A stretch of 64,000 nt of DNA from Hyphomonas oceanitis SCH89. GTDB lineage: Bacteria; Pseudomonadota; Alphaproteobacteria; Caulobacterales; Hyphomonadaceae. Made by a program: the position numbers and the translations under genes. Within the stretch, counting starts at the first letter, position 1. Each line of letters starts with the position of its first letter. The notes under the pieces are model-generated. The model ran no database searches. It had not been told where the DNA came from and saw only the letters and a program-made list of their open reading frames with translations. Location of the stretch: positions 46,280 through 110,279 of the forward strand of contig NZ_ARYL01000011.1 in NCBI RefSeq assembly GCF_000685295.1, given 5' to 3'. This document shows positions 55,959 to 64,000 of this stretch, in pieces.

Positions 55959-57629
55959 TTAGAAAAGGCCCTCGATCAGTCCCTGATCGTTCAGGTGGAT
56001 GCTCTCGGCGGCCGGGTGGCGCGGCAGGCCCGGCATGGTCATGATGTCCCCGCAAATGGCGACAATGAAGCCGGCCCCTGCCGAAAGCCGCACTTCACGC
56101 AGGCGCACCGTATGGCCTTCCGGCGCGCCGACCCGCGAAGGGTCTGTCGAGAAGCTGTACTGCGTCTTGGCGATGCAGACCGGCAGGTGGCCGAACCCGT
56201 CGGCCTCCCAGCGCGCGAGCTGGTCGCGCACGGCGCGGGGCGCCTCGACATGATCGGCCCGGTAGATGCGCCGGGCAACGGTCTCGATCTTGTCGAAGAG
56301 GGGCATGTCGTCCGGGTAGAGCGTCTGGAAATTGGCGGGTTTCTCGGCCAGCGTTGCCGTCACGATGCGCGCGAGCGCTTCGGCGCCCCGGCCGCCTTCA
56401 GCCCAGTGCGTGCACAGCGCGACCGGCACGCCCACTTCGGCGCAATAAGCCTCCACGGCGGCAATCTCGCCCTCGGTATCGCTGGTAAATCGGTTGATCG
56501 CCACCACGACCGGCAGGCCGTATTGCTGCAGGTTCTCGATATGGCGCCCGAGATTGCTGAGCCCGTCATTCAGCGCCTCATAGCTGGCGCTTGCCAGCTC
56601 GCTCTTGGCGAGGCCGCCATGCATTTTCAGCGCCTTAACGGTGGCCACCAGCACGGCGGCATCCGGTTTCAGGCCCGCCTGGCGACACTTGATGTCGAAG
56701 AATTTCTCCGCGCCGAGGTCTGCGCCAAAGCCCGCCTCGGTCACCACATAATCCGCCATCTTCAGCGCCGATTGCGTCGCGATCACCGAGTTGCAGCCAT
56801 GGGCAATATTGGCGAACGGGCCACCATGGATCAGGCAGGGATTGTTCTCCAGCGTCTGCACCAGATTTGGCAGGATCGCGTCCTTCAGCAGCGCCATCAG
56901 CGCGCCGGTTGCCTTGATGTCGGCGCAGGTGACGGCCGTGCGGTCGCGGCGATAGCCGACGATGATGCGGTCAAGGCGTCGTTCAAGGTCAGCGGCATCG
57001 GTCGCGAGGCAGAGGATGGCCATGATCTCGGAGGCAACCGTAATGTCGAAGCCGCTCTCCATCGTCGCGCCATTGGCCGGGCCGCCAAGGCCGGTGACCA
57101 CGCTGCGCAGGTTGCGGTCATTCATGTCCAGCACGCGGCGCCAGGTCACGCGGCTGGCTTCAAGGCCGCTGGCGGCGCCCCAGTGGATGTGATTGTCCAC
57201 CATCGCAGCGAGCAAATTGTGCGCCGAGGTGATGGCGTGGAAATCGCCGGTGAAGTGGAGGTTGATGTCTTCCATCGGCACGACCTGCGCATGGCCGCCA
57301 CCCGCTGCGCCGCCCTTCATGCCGAAGCAGGGGCCGAGCGAGGGCTCACGCAGGCAGAGCAGGGTATTTGCGCCAATCCCGTTCATCGCATCGGCGAGGC
57401 CCACGCTGGTCGTCGTCTTGCCTTCACCGGCGGGCGTCGGATTGATCGCGGTGACGAGAATCAGCTTGCCGTCAGGCTGGGCGCCGAGGTTGGAGAGATA
57501 ATGCGCGGCGATCTTTGCCTTGTCATGGCCATAGGGGATCAGGTCTTCCGGCGGGATGCCGAGCCGGGCGCCGATTTCGGTTACAGGCTTCTTCGTCGCC
57601 GCCCGGGCGATCTCGATATCACTGGCCAT
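55959..57629 (-). CDS. fhs: formate-tetrahydrofolate ligase
   Basis: The 556-aa enzyme makes 10-formyl-THF from formate, THF and ATP. It has the ATP-binding loop [72 protein letters not shown] and the [15 protein letters not shown] motif. The ATG at 57629 follows an AGGGGG site; the frame stays open upstream to 57722 but that extension is not conserved. It lies between hrcA and the divergent rph, which are usually neighbours. Confidence 0.97.
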   Translation of the reverse strand: MASDIEIARAATKKPVTEIGARLGIPPEDLIPYGHDKAKIAAHYLSNLGAQPDGKLILVTAINPTPAGEGKTTTSVGLADAMNGIGANTLLCLREPSLGPCFGMKGGAAGGGHAQVVPMEDINLHFTGDFHAITSAHNLLAAMVDNHIHWGAASGLEASRVTWRRVLDMNDRNLRSVVTGLGGPANGATMESGFDITVASEIMAILCLATDAADLERRLDRIIVGYRRDRTAVTCADIKATGALMALLKDAILPNLVQTLENNPCLIHGGPFANIAHGCNSVIATQSALKMADYVVTEAGFGADLGAEKFFDIKCRQAGLKPDAAVLVATVKALKMHGGLAKSELASASYEALNDGLSNLGRHIENLQQYGLPVVVAINRFTSDTEGEIAAVEAYCAEVGVPVALCTHWAEGGRGAEALARIVTATLAEKPANFQTLYPDDMPLFDKIETVARRIYRADHVEAPRAVRDQLARWEADGFGHLPVCIAKTQYSFSTDPSRVGAPEGHTVRLREVRLSAGAGFIVAICGDIMTMPGLPRHPAAESIHLNDQGLIEGLF

Positions 57630-57720
57630 GTGGCCCCCTCTTGTCATCTCTGGTGCCGCTCCGGTGTAGACAGGCGCGGTAAAACCCGCAATCAGGCGGC
57701 ACAGAAAAGAGGACCTCGCC

Positions 57721-58446
57721 ATGACAGACCTTATCCGCCCTTCGGGCCGCGCCTTCGATCAGTTGCGCGAGATAACTCTCGAGACCAACGTGACAAGGTA
57801 TGCCGAAGGATCGTGCCTCGCGAAGTTCGGCAACACGCATGTCCTCTGCACCGCAAGCTGGGAAAAGGGCGTTCCGGGCTGGATGAAAGGCAAGGGCGCT
57901 GGCTGGGTAACGGCTGAATACGGCATGCTGCCGCGCGCCACGCACACGCGCGGTCGCCGCGAAGCCGCTGCCGGCAAGCAGTCCGGCCGCACGCAGGAAA
58001 TCCAGCGTCTGATCGGCCGCTCCCTGCGCTCCGTCGTTGATCTTGCCGCGCTCGGCGAAAACCAGGTCACGATCGACTGCGACGTGCTGCAGGCCGATGG
58101 CGGCACGCGCACAGCCTCCATCACGGGCGGCTTCGTCGCCCTTGCGCTCGCCTGCCGCTACCTGAAGTCTGAAGGCGTCATCAAGATGGATCCGATCCTG
58201 AAACAGGCCGCAGCAATCTCCGTCGGCGTCTACCAGAACCATCCGGTGCTCGACGTCGATTACCCGGAAGACAGCCAGGGCGAAGCCGACATGAACGTCG
58301 TCATGAGCTCCGATGGCGGCTTTATCGAAGTGCAGGGTACAGGCGAGGAACGCCCGCTGACGCGCAAGGAGCTGGATGAAATGCTCCGCCTCGCTGAAAT
58401 GGGCTGCAACAATCTCTTCGAAGCGCAGAAGGCCGCGCTGGCCTAG
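57721..58446 (+). CDS. rph: ribonuclease PH
   Basis: RNase PH trims tRNA 3' ends by phosphorolysis. The 241-aa product has the family start [40 protein letters not shown], the [25 protein letters not shown] segment with phosphate-binding Arg, and [18 protein letters not shown]. Length is normal. It converges on the globin gene with a 4-nt overlap. Confidence 0.97.
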   Translation: MTDLIRPSGRAFDQLREITLETNVTRYAEGSCLAKFGNTHVLCTASWEKGVPGWMKGKGAGWVTAEYGMLPRATHTRGRREAAAGKQSGRTQEIQRLIGRSLRSVVDLAALGENQVTIDCDVLQADGGTRTASITGGFVALALACRYLKSEGVIKMDPILKQAAAISVGVYQNHPVLDVDYPEDSQGEADMNVVMSSDGGFIEVQGTGEERPLTRKELDEMLRLAEMGCNNLFEAQKAALA

Positions 58447-58886
58447 TTGCGCGTCGGCAGGTTCTGCAGGCCAAACATGGCCAGCTGCAGGCTCTTGGCG
58501 ATGCGCTGCGCCCGTTCCATGAAATAGGGCACGGCTTCGGGGCTGGGCGCAGTGTCTTCCAGTACCTGCTGGAACAGGCCAAGCCATGTCTGGAAATGGG
58601 TTGCGTCCACGCCGGTCAGCTTCGTGTGCGCGGGCACCGGCTTGCCGGTATAGCGCCCGGCATTCATGGCAACCGAGGCCCAGAAGTCTTTCATGCGGGC
58701 GAGGTGCGGCGCCCAATTGTCGCCAATCTCCTTCTCGAAGATCGGGCCCAGATCCGCGTCAGCCCGCACGCGGGCATAGAAGGTCTCAACGAGCTCTGAG
58801 ATATAGGCGTCATCTATGCCCATGCGATCGGCATTGCTCTGGATCTCGCGGCGGCGTTCTTCGGCGGTTCGCAAGAGATGGTTCAT
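58443..58886 (-). CDS. truncated hemoglobin, group III
   Basis: The 147-aa product fits a group III 2/2 hemoglobin: [44 protein letters not shown] with the FYARVRAD helix B, and a proximal His in [23 protein letters not shown]. Such globins bind oxygen or nitric oxide; roles in NO or oxygen handling are inferred. It is alone. Confidence 0.87.
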   Translation of the reverse strand: MNHLLRTAEERRREIQSNADRMGIDDAYISELVETFYARVRADADLGPIFEKEIGDNWAPHLARMKDFWASVAMNAGRYTGKPVPAHTKLTGVDATHFQTWLGLFQQVLEDTAPSPEAVPYFMERAQRIAKSLQLAMFGLQNLPTRN

Positions 58887-58954
58887 GCTGTCTCTCCCAA
58901 GGCGCGTGCCAGCCTATAGCCGGGATGAACCACCATTAGAATAAGGGGGATGCC

Positions 58955-59752
58955 CTATATGCCTCCAAACGCATAGGCATCCATCGTCAGCGCGCCATAG
59001 GTCGTGCTGTGGTGGATGCGGCGCGCGGTGCTGCCCCCAGCGCCCATGGCCACGAAGAGCGGCAGGATATGGTCCATGGTCGGATGGTTGTCGTAGCCAT
59101 GCGGCGCCTGTTCAACAGCATGCAATACGCTGTCCTTGTCGCCGGTTTCGAGATGCGTATCCATCCAGTCGGCAAAGTCTGTCACCCAGGCTGGCGGCGG
59201 ACTATCGATCTGGAAGCCCCCTGAAAAGACGGCGCGCAGATTATGTGTCAGGCTGCCCGATCCGATAATCAGCACGCCGCGCTCGCGCAGCGGTGCGAGC
59301 GCCTCGCCCAGCCTGAAATGCCAGTCGGGTGTCTCCGCCATGTTGATCGACAACTGGATCACCGGGATATCCGCGTCCGGATACATCAGCCGCAATGGCA
59401 CCCATGCGCCATGGTCCAGCCCCCGCGCCGGGTCACCGCCAGCCTCAAAGCCAGCCGCTTGCAGCAAGGAGGCAATTTCTGCCGCAAGCACCGGATCGCC
59501 CGGTGCCGGATAGGTCATGCGGTAAAGCTCGTCCGGGAAGCCGCCGAAATCATGGATCGTCTCGGGCCGTTCGCCGGAGGTCAGCGTGGGGCGCCGTGCG
59601 TCGTAATGGGCCGAGATCACCAGAATGGCGCGCGGTCGCTCATAGGCATTGCCAAGGCCAGCAAGAAAGTCCCGCGCGGGACTTGGGTCCAGGCCGATGC
59701 TCGGGGCGCCGTGGGATATGAAAAGGGCGGGGAAGGGGGACATGGCGGGCAT
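58955..59752 (-). CDS. DODA-type extradiol ring-cleavage dioxygenase (YgiD-like)
   Basis: The 265-aa product belongs to the class III LigB superfamily: FISHGAPSIGLD with the first metal-ligand His, LVISAHYDA, FDHGAWVPLRL-like LDHGAWVPLRLMYPDADIPV, GSGSLTHNL, and NHPTMDHILPLFVAMGA at the end. It resembles 4,5-DOPA dioxygenase YgiD. The physiological substrate is not known. The ATG at 59743 is an alternative start. Confidence 0.9.
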   Translation of the reverse strand: MPAMSPFPALFISHGAPSIGLDPSPARDFLAGLGNAYERPRAILVISAHYDARRPTLTSGERPETIHDFGGFPDELYRMTYPAPGDPVLAAEIASLLQAAGFEAGGDPARGLDHGAWVPLRLMYPDADIPVIQLSINMAETPDWHFRLGEALAPLRERGVLIIGSGSLTHNLRAVFSGGFQIDSPPPAWVTDFADWMDTHLETGDKDSVLHAVEQAPHGYDNHPTMDHILPLFVAMGAGGSTARRIHHSTTYGALTMDAYAFGGI

Positions 59753-59821
59753 CCGATTATTATCTTGATCGGATATGGCCTTGCGTCCGAAGCCATACAA
59801 TCAGCCCCTGCCGAATAGGAC

Positions 59822-60313
59822 TTATTCCGCCGTCGGCTTGCCGCGTTCCCAGGTCACTTCGCGGCCATAAAGCGGCACGGTCGACAGGCTCATCTTGGCC
59901 GAGCCATTTGTGATCTTCCGGCTGAAGGACACATACATCAGGCTGTCGCTGTCGACATCATAGATGCGGCGCACGGCGAGCTGCTTGAAGATCAGGCTCT
60001 GGTTCTGGTCGAACACTTCCTCGCCTGACTTGTCGAGATCGATATTGTGGACCGTGACAGGGCCGGTCTGCAGGCAGGATATGGAAGAGTTGGACGGGTT
60101 CTCGAACCAGTTGCCCTTGCCGACGCGATCCCAGAAGCCGCGGTCGAAATAGGAGAGGTGGCAGATGACGCCGTCGATCTTCGGATCGGTCAGTGACTTG
60201 ATCTTGATCTCGTTGCCGACCCAGTCATTCTTGAACTCGCCGACTTCATTGTCCTTGCCGCCACAAGCAGCGAGCAGGCAGAGAGCGGCGATAGCGATGG
60301 ATGCAGTTTTCAT
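59822..60313 (-). CDS. creA: CreA family lipoprotein
   Basis: The 163-aa product has a lipoprotein signal (ALCLLAAC) and the CreA core: EIKIKSLTDPKIDGVICHLSYFDRGF with a Cys, DPSNSSISCLQTGPV-like segment with the second Cys (SSISCLQTGP), and KQLAVRRIYDVDSDSLMYVSFSRK. CreA is periplasmic in most proteobacteria and its role is unknown. The start is the ATG at 60313. Confidence 0.9.
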   Translation of the reverse strand: MKTASIAIAALCLLAACGGKDNEVGEFKNDWVGNEIKIKSLTDPKIDGVICHLSYFDRGFWDRVGKGNWFENPSNSSISCLQTGPVTVHNIDLDKSGEEVFDQNQSLIFKQLAVRRIYDVDSDSLMYVSFSRKITNGSAKMSLSTVPLYGREVTWERGKPTAE

Positions 60314-60363
60314 GTGGCCTCTACGTGGGGCGGGGCCGCTTGTTCCGTCAAAGGATCGCCCGC

Positions 60364-60603
60364 CTATTCAGCGGCGACCTGTTTTCGGTCTTCCTCGCCT
60401 TCTTCGTCGAACACGAGCAGGTCGCCCGGCTGGCAGTCGAGTTCACGGCAAAGGGCTTCCAGTGTCGAGAAACGTACGGCCTTGGCCTTGCCGGTTTTCA
60501 GGATGGACAGGTTGGCGAGCGTCACGCCGACACGTTCCGACAGCTCGGTCAGGGACATGCGACGGTCCAGCAACACACGGTCGAGGGTTACACGAATAGA
60601 CAT
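60364..60603 (-). CDS. XRE-family (YozG-like) transcriptional regulator
   Basis: The 79-aa product is a single helix-turn-helix of the Cro/CI type: VLLDRRMSLTELSERVGVTLANLSILKTGKAKAVRFSTLEALC, followed by CQPGDLLVFDEEGEE. It matches the small YozG-like regulators often paired with DUF2975 membrane proteins, and such a gene starts 11 nt upstream on the same strand. The two probably share a transcript. Confidence 0.87.
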   Translation of the reverse strand: MSIRVTLDRVLLDRRMSLTELSERVGVTLANLSILKTGKAKAVRFSTLEALCRELDCQPGDLLVFDEEGEEDRKQVAAE

Positions 60604-60614
60604 CTTCGACCCTC

Positions 60615-61136
60615 CTATATGGTCATTTTTTCTTCGTCGCGAAGGCGTGTGCCTTCACGGAAGACCTGGGACAGGATGAAGAGGGCCGCAACCGAGGCCC
60701 AGGCGATCAGGTCGAGATTCAGGCCGACTGTCGTATTGTCGAAATTCATGAGTATCACCAACGCAACGGCGATGCGTAGAAATTGTGTGATGGCAATCGT
60801 TGCGGCCACGCGGGTGAGGCGGGAGGCGTTCTGCGGCACGAAAGGGTCGCCCTCTGCCAGCGTCGCCAGAATGCGGCGCAGCTGAATGCAGACATAGATA
60901 ATGGCGGGAATGGCAACCAGACCGCCGACCAGACCGGCAATCAGGGCCGGCAGGCTTTCAGTGCCGTCGGTGACGGATATGTTCAGCGTATCAAGCGATC
61001 CGCCATTCTGATGCGCAATGATGGCCGCACCCACACTGGCGAGGAAGATCAGGCCAATAATCGCCGTCATCCACATAACGATGGTTACGAGTACCGTCAT
61101 GATGGCGGCCATCGAGTTTCTTGCCTGTTTGCTCAT
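60615..61136 (-). CDS. DUF2975 membrane protein
   Basis: The 173-aa product has four predicted membrane helices (AIMTVLVTIVMWMTAIIGLIF, LIAGLVGGLVAIPAIIYVCIQL, IAITQFLRIAVALVILMN, LIAWASVAALFILSQVF) and the DUF2975 motif RRILATLAEGDPFVPQNASRL between the second and third. The gene is followed by the XRE regulator. This pair is widely conserved, but its signal is unknown. I took the ATG at 61136. Confidence 0.86.
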   Translation of the reverse strand: MSKQARNSMAAIMTVLVTIVMWMTAIIGLIFLASVGAAIIAHQNGGSLDTLNISVTDGTESLPALIAGLVGGLVAIPAIIYVCIQLRRILATLAEGDPFVPQNASRLTRVAATIAITQFLRIAVALVILMNFDNTTVGLNLDLIAWASVAALFILSQVFREGTRLRDEEKMTI

Positions 61137-61274
61137 GCCAGTCTCTTCACCGCTCTTCACTCATGGTCTATGCCTCGATCACGCTTATCGCAAAACCGCA
61201 CACCTTTACCGTTTAACGATATAGGTATTTGCAGGTAAAGCAACAATTGAACCATTTCATATACAGGTGAAAAA

Positions 61275-61877
61275 ATTATACCTCGTACCCTCACGCCCGG
61301 CCGTCTCGTCGCTGCAACCCATAACAAGGGGAAAGTGGCAGAACTGAAAGACCTTTTCGAACCTCTTGGATTTACAGTGGTTTCTGCACTCGAACTGGAT
61401 CTGGCGGAACCCGAGGAGACCGAATCCACCTTCGCCGGCAACGCTTTGCTCAAGGCGCGCGCAGCCATGCTCGCGACCGGTTCACCCGCCCTGTCTGACG
61501 ATTCCGGCCTCGCCGTGACGGCTTTGGGCGGCGCGCCGGGTATTTATTCCGCACGCTGGGCTGGCGAACCGCGCGATTTTCACCGCGCGATGAAGAAGGT
61601 GGAGGCGGAACTGAAAGAGATCGGCGCCACTGACCGCTCCGCTAAATTCGTCTGCGCCCTGGGCGTGGTCTGGCCGGACGGGCATGAGGAAGTCTACGAG
61701 GGCGAAGTGCATGGCCAGCTCGTCTGGCCGCCGCGCGGCGAGCGCGGTTTTGGCTATGATCCTGTTTTCATTGCTGATGGTGAGACACTGACCTTTGGCG
61801 AGATGGACCCGGCCCGCAAGCATGACATGAGCCATCGCGCCGTTGCCGTGGCCAAGCTCAAGGCGGCATTACTGTAA
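61275..61877 (+). CDS. rdgB: dITP/XTP pyrophosphatase RdgB with apparent non-canonical start
   Basis: RdgB hydrolyses dITP, ITP and XTP to keep them out of DNA. Conserved motifs are [37 protein letters not shown] and GFGYDPVF. The essential THNKGK stretch lies at 61317-61334, but the first canonical start codon in this frame is GTG 61335, right after it. Upstream the frame is open to 61251 with no ATG, GTG, TTG or CTG. An ATT at 61275, 4 nt after AGGTGA, gives 200 aa, the normal length (E. coli RdgB is 197 aa). A sequence error is also possible. It overlaps hemW (TAATG). Confidence 0.85.
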   Translation: MIPRTLTPGRLVAATHNKGKVAELKDLFEPLGFTVVSALELDLAEPEETESTFAGNALLKARAAMLATGSPALSDDSGLAVTALGGAPGIYSARWAGEPRDFHRAMKKVEAELKEIGATDRSAKFVCALGVVWPDGHEEVYEGEVHGQLVWPPRGERGFGYDPVFIADGETLTFGEMDPARKHDMSHRAVAVAKLKAALL

Positions 61878-63049
61878 TGGCCGGCACCGTTGCTCCGTTC
61901 GGTCCACATTATGGATTCGGGCTCTACGTCCATTGGCCATACTGTTCGAAGATCTGCCCTTACTGCGACTTCAATGTGTATGCAGCCAAGTCGCGCGACA
62001 ATGGCCCGTTGCTCAAGGCCATCAATGACGACATCCGCATCCACCGCCCGCGCATGCCGGAGCATGGCGCGCTGGATACTGTGTATTTCGGGGGCGGCAC
62101 GCCCTCACTGCTGACGCCGTCCGAGATTGAAACAATCCTCGCCACGGCGGATTCCACATTTGGCGTGAAGCTCGACGCCGAGATCACACTGGAGGCCAAC
62201 CCGAACGACATAATGCGCGCCGACCTGCGCGGCCTGAAAGCTGCCGGTGTCAACCGCCTCTCCATCGGCGTCCAGTCCCTGCGCGACAATGCGCTGGCCT
62301 TCCTCGGCCGCGACCATGATGCCGCCTCCGCCCGCGCCGCCGTCGACCGGGCGCTGAAGGTCTTCCGCAATGTCTCGGTTGATTTCATCTATGCCCGCCC
62401 CAGCCAGTCGCTGGATGAGTGGGGGGAGGAGCTGTCGGATGCGCTGGCCCTCGGTGCGCCGCACCTGTCGCTCTATGAACTCACCATCGAACAGCGCACA
62501 GCCTTCGGCAAATCGGTCGAGCGCGGCGAGCTGGTCCCGATGGGCCCGGACGCGCAGGCAGACCTTTACGACCTGACCCAGACCATCACGACCAGCGCAG
62601 GCCTTGAGGCCTATGAAGTTTCCAACCATGCCTCGGCCCCGAAATACCGGTCGCGTCACAACATGATCTACTGGAATGGCGGCGACTGGATCGGCGTTGG
62701 CCCCGGCGCGCATGGCCGCGTCACGGTTGGCGGAAAGCGCTATGCCAGTGAGGCGCAGCGCCAGCCCAATGCCTATATTGCCAATGTCCAGGCGCTCGGC
62801 TCCGGCTGGAGCGAGGCGGGCGCGCTGCCGCCGCTGGATATTGCCCGTGAACTGATGGCCATGGGCCTGCGTCCGGCTGGCGGCATCAATCTCGACCGTA
62901 TCGAGATGCTGTCAAACGAGACCGTCCCGCGCGAGAAGATCGACGTCTTTGTCGAGCAGGGCTGGGCCCGTTACGATGGCGCGATCCTGTCGCTCACGCC
63001 CTCTGGCTGGCTGCTGGCCGATGCCATCACGGCGCAGCTCGCGCCCTAA
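61877..63049 (+). CDS. hemW: HemW-like radical SAM heme chaperone
   Basis: The 390-aa product has the radical SAM cluster motif YVHWPYCSKICPYCDFNVY, GGGTPSLL, ITLEANPND, NRLSIGVQSL, and the HemN-related C-terminal region. HemW carries heme rather than oxidising coproporphyrinogen, despite the old hemN-like annotation. It overlaps rdgB by 1 nt (TAATG). Confidence 0.94.
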   Translation: MAGTVAPFGPHYGFGLYVHWPYCSKICPYCDFNVYAAKSRDNGPLLKAINDDIRIHRPRMPEHGALDTVYFGGGTPSLLTPSEIETILATADSTFGVKLDAEITLEANPNDIMRADLRGLKAAGVNRLSIGVQSLRDNALAFLGRDHDAASARAAVDRALKVFRNVSVDFIYARPSQSLDEWGEELSDALALGAPHLSLYELTIEQRTAFGKSVERGELVPMGPDAQADLYDLTQTITTSAGLEAYEVSNHASAPKYRSRHNMIYWNGGDWIGVGPGAHGRVTVGGKRYASEAQRQPNAYIANVQALGSGWSEAGALPPLDIARELMAMGLRPAGGINLDRIEMLSNETVPREKIDVFVEQGWARYDGAILSLTPSGWLLADAITAQLAP

Positions 63050-63061
63050 GACATCAGAGCG

Positions 63062-63132
63062 CTCATCCTGAGCGAAGTCGAAGGACGCGCGCGGGCGCCC
63101 GGAACCCGTCCTTCGACTTAGCTCAGGATGAG
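63062..63132. repeat. 26-bp inverted repeat between hemW and xerC
   Basis: The arms 63062-63087 (from CTCATCCTGAGC to GAAGGACG) and 63107-63132 are reverse complements with a single mismatch, around a 19-nt loop. It sits between convergent genes and may act as a terminator for both. Elements with this CATCCTGAGC..GAAGGACG sequence are common interspersed repeats in alphaproteobacteria. Confidence 0.85.
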
Positions 63133-63152
63133 TTCCTCAAAGTCTCACCATT

Positions 63153-64000
63153 TCAAGCTCGCGGATGCGCCGCCGCGTGCACTTCGCGCAACCGGCTCGC
63201 GTCCACGCCCGTATACACTTGCGTCGTCGACAGCGAGGCATGCCCCAGCAGTGTCTGGATTGCCCGCAGGTCCGCCCCGGCGGCCAGCAGGTGTGTCGCG
63301 AACGCATGACGCAGGGCATGCGGCGTCGCCGTGTCCGGCAGGCCCAGCACGCCGCGCAGTTTCTGCACCAGGCCCTGTATCAGGCGCGGGTTCAGCGCCC
63401 CGCCCTTGGCGCCCCGGAAGAGCGGGCCTCCCTTGGTCAGCGCATAGGGGCACACCGCTGCATAGGCATCTACCGCCTCGCGCACAGCCGGTATCAGCGG
63501 CACGATGCGCACCTTGCCGCCCTTGCCGCTGATGCGCAGGCGCTCCGGCGCCGGAAGATCCGCCCCCGTCAGGTTCAGCGCCTCGGAAATCCGCAGGCCC
63601 CCGCCATAGAGCAGGCTCAGCACGGCGGCGTCGCGCGCGCCGATCCATGTGGCGGAGTCCGGGTCCGTCTCGGCCTCGAAGATCATGTCCTTGGCCGCCT
63701 CGATGGAGACAGGGCGGGGCAGGCGGGCCTTGCGCTTCGGCCCCTGCAAATAGGCAATCTCGGCATTCTCGATATCGTGCGCCCGGCCCAGCCAGCGATA
63801 CAGCGCCTTGATCGACGACATCAGCCGCGCAATCGAGGCGTCCGACAGGCCGTCGCGCCGCCGCTGCGCCAGGTGCGCCCGAATATCCCGCGCCTTCAGC
63901 CGGCCTAACGCTTTGGGCGTCGGCTCCTCGCCAAGGTGCACGCGCAGGAAATTGAAGAAGTCCGCCAGATCGCTGCCATAGGCCTCAACCGTATTCTCCG
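63153..64000 (-). CDS. xerC: tyrosine recombinase XerC (5' end cut by window edge)
   Basis: XerC, with XerD, resolves chromosome dimers at dif. The visible part includes the N-terminal SAM-like core (ENTVEAYGSDLADFFNFLRVHLGEEP at the edge, split here into pieces), DGLSDASIARLMSSIKALYRWL, and the catalytic domain with Arg in GGGLRISEALNL, HxxR in HALRHAFATHLL and the second His and the Tyr nucleophile in GHASLSTTQVYT. The frame continues past 64000 without a start. XerC versus XerD is a judgement from overall similarity. Confidence 0.92.
   Translation of the reverse strand, partial: ENTVEAYGSDLADFFNFLRVHLGEEPTPKALGRLKARDIRAHLAQRRRDGLSDASIARLMSSIKALYRWLGRAHDIENAEIAYLQGPKRKARLPRPVSIEAAKDMIFEAETDPDSATWIGARDAAVLSLLYGGGLRISEALNLTGADLPAPERLRISGKGGKVRIVPLIPAVREAVDAYAAVCPYALTKGGPLFRGAKGGALNPRLIQGLVQKLRGVLGLPDTATPHALRHAFATHLLAAGADLRAIQTLLGHASLSTTQVYTGVDASRLREVHAAAHPRA

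Noticed and set aside
55917..57917. 666-codon open frame on the plus strand
   Set aside because: It is the antisense of fhs, whose motifs are complete on the other strand; the plus-strand product is a compositional artefact of high GC.

Overview
The window looks like one stretch of chromosome from a GC-rich alphaproteobacterium. The best guess is a Hyphomonadaceae-type organism (Hyphomonas, Henriciella or a relative). This rests on the gene set (Tol-Pal operon, IalB and CreA family proteins, ChrR-type ECF regulation, rph/hrcA/grpE and rdgB/hemW neighbourhoods) and on codon use, not on a database comparison. I found no rRNA, tRNA, CRISPR array, transposase or phage structural genes.

Layout. 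0-3 kb: ruvC-ruvA-(unknown 110-aa protein)-ruvB, every junction overlapping by 4 nt. 3-8 kb: envelope and lipid genes (lipocalin, YbgC-like thioesterase, cardiolipin synthase) and a YqjI-like PadR repressor with a perfect operator. 8-16.4 kb: tolQRAB-pal-cpoB, then tilS and ftsH; real terminators separate tolB from pal and pal from cpoB. 16.4-21 kb: small housekeeping and hypothetical genes (DUF2721, GST, DUF4262, VOC, YkgJ-like, GIY-YIG).

21-25.4 kb is the accessory patch. Three copies of an intergenic repeat bracket an AT-rich stand-alone Ser/Thr kinase and a JmjC oxygenase. Next to the third copy lies an AT-rich HEPN/AbiU2-like gene, followed by a vestigial second 3' end of thiC. 25.4-28.6 kb: a TPP riboswitch heads an overlapping unit of MmcQ/YjbR, DUF1801, thiC and a small exported protein. 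28.6-42.8 kb: regulator/effector pairs (ArsR-SRPBCC, HxlR-SDR), a tandem pair of unrecognised exported paralogues, ArsC-like, phosphodiester glycosidase, beta-lactamase-like hydrolase, rlmN, an OmpA lipoprotein and an acyltransferase.

42.8-50.4 kb: IalB-like protein, an ECF sigma factor with a ChrR-like cupin that lacks the usual zinc ligands, an rRNA/tRNA methyltransferase, isoaspartyl peptidase, quinone oxidoreductase, two tandem PilZ proteins and a dnaK that stands alone without dnaJ. 50.6-64 kb: aldo/keto reductase, PP2C-like phosphatase, grpE-hrcA, fhs, rph, a group of small genes (truncated globin, dioxygenase, CreA, XRE/DUF2975 pair), then rdgB-hemW and a xerC cut by the right edge. 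rdgB has no canonical start codon upstream of its conserved substrate-binding motif.

The items most worth following are the HEPN/AbiU2-like gene and the kinase in the repeat-bracketed patch, the duplicated thiC tail, the riboswitch-led operon, the non-canonical rdgB start, the zinc-less ChrR, the unknown protein inside the ruv operon, and the tandem exported paralogues. I did not find a single clear-cut multi-gene system that I would call new.
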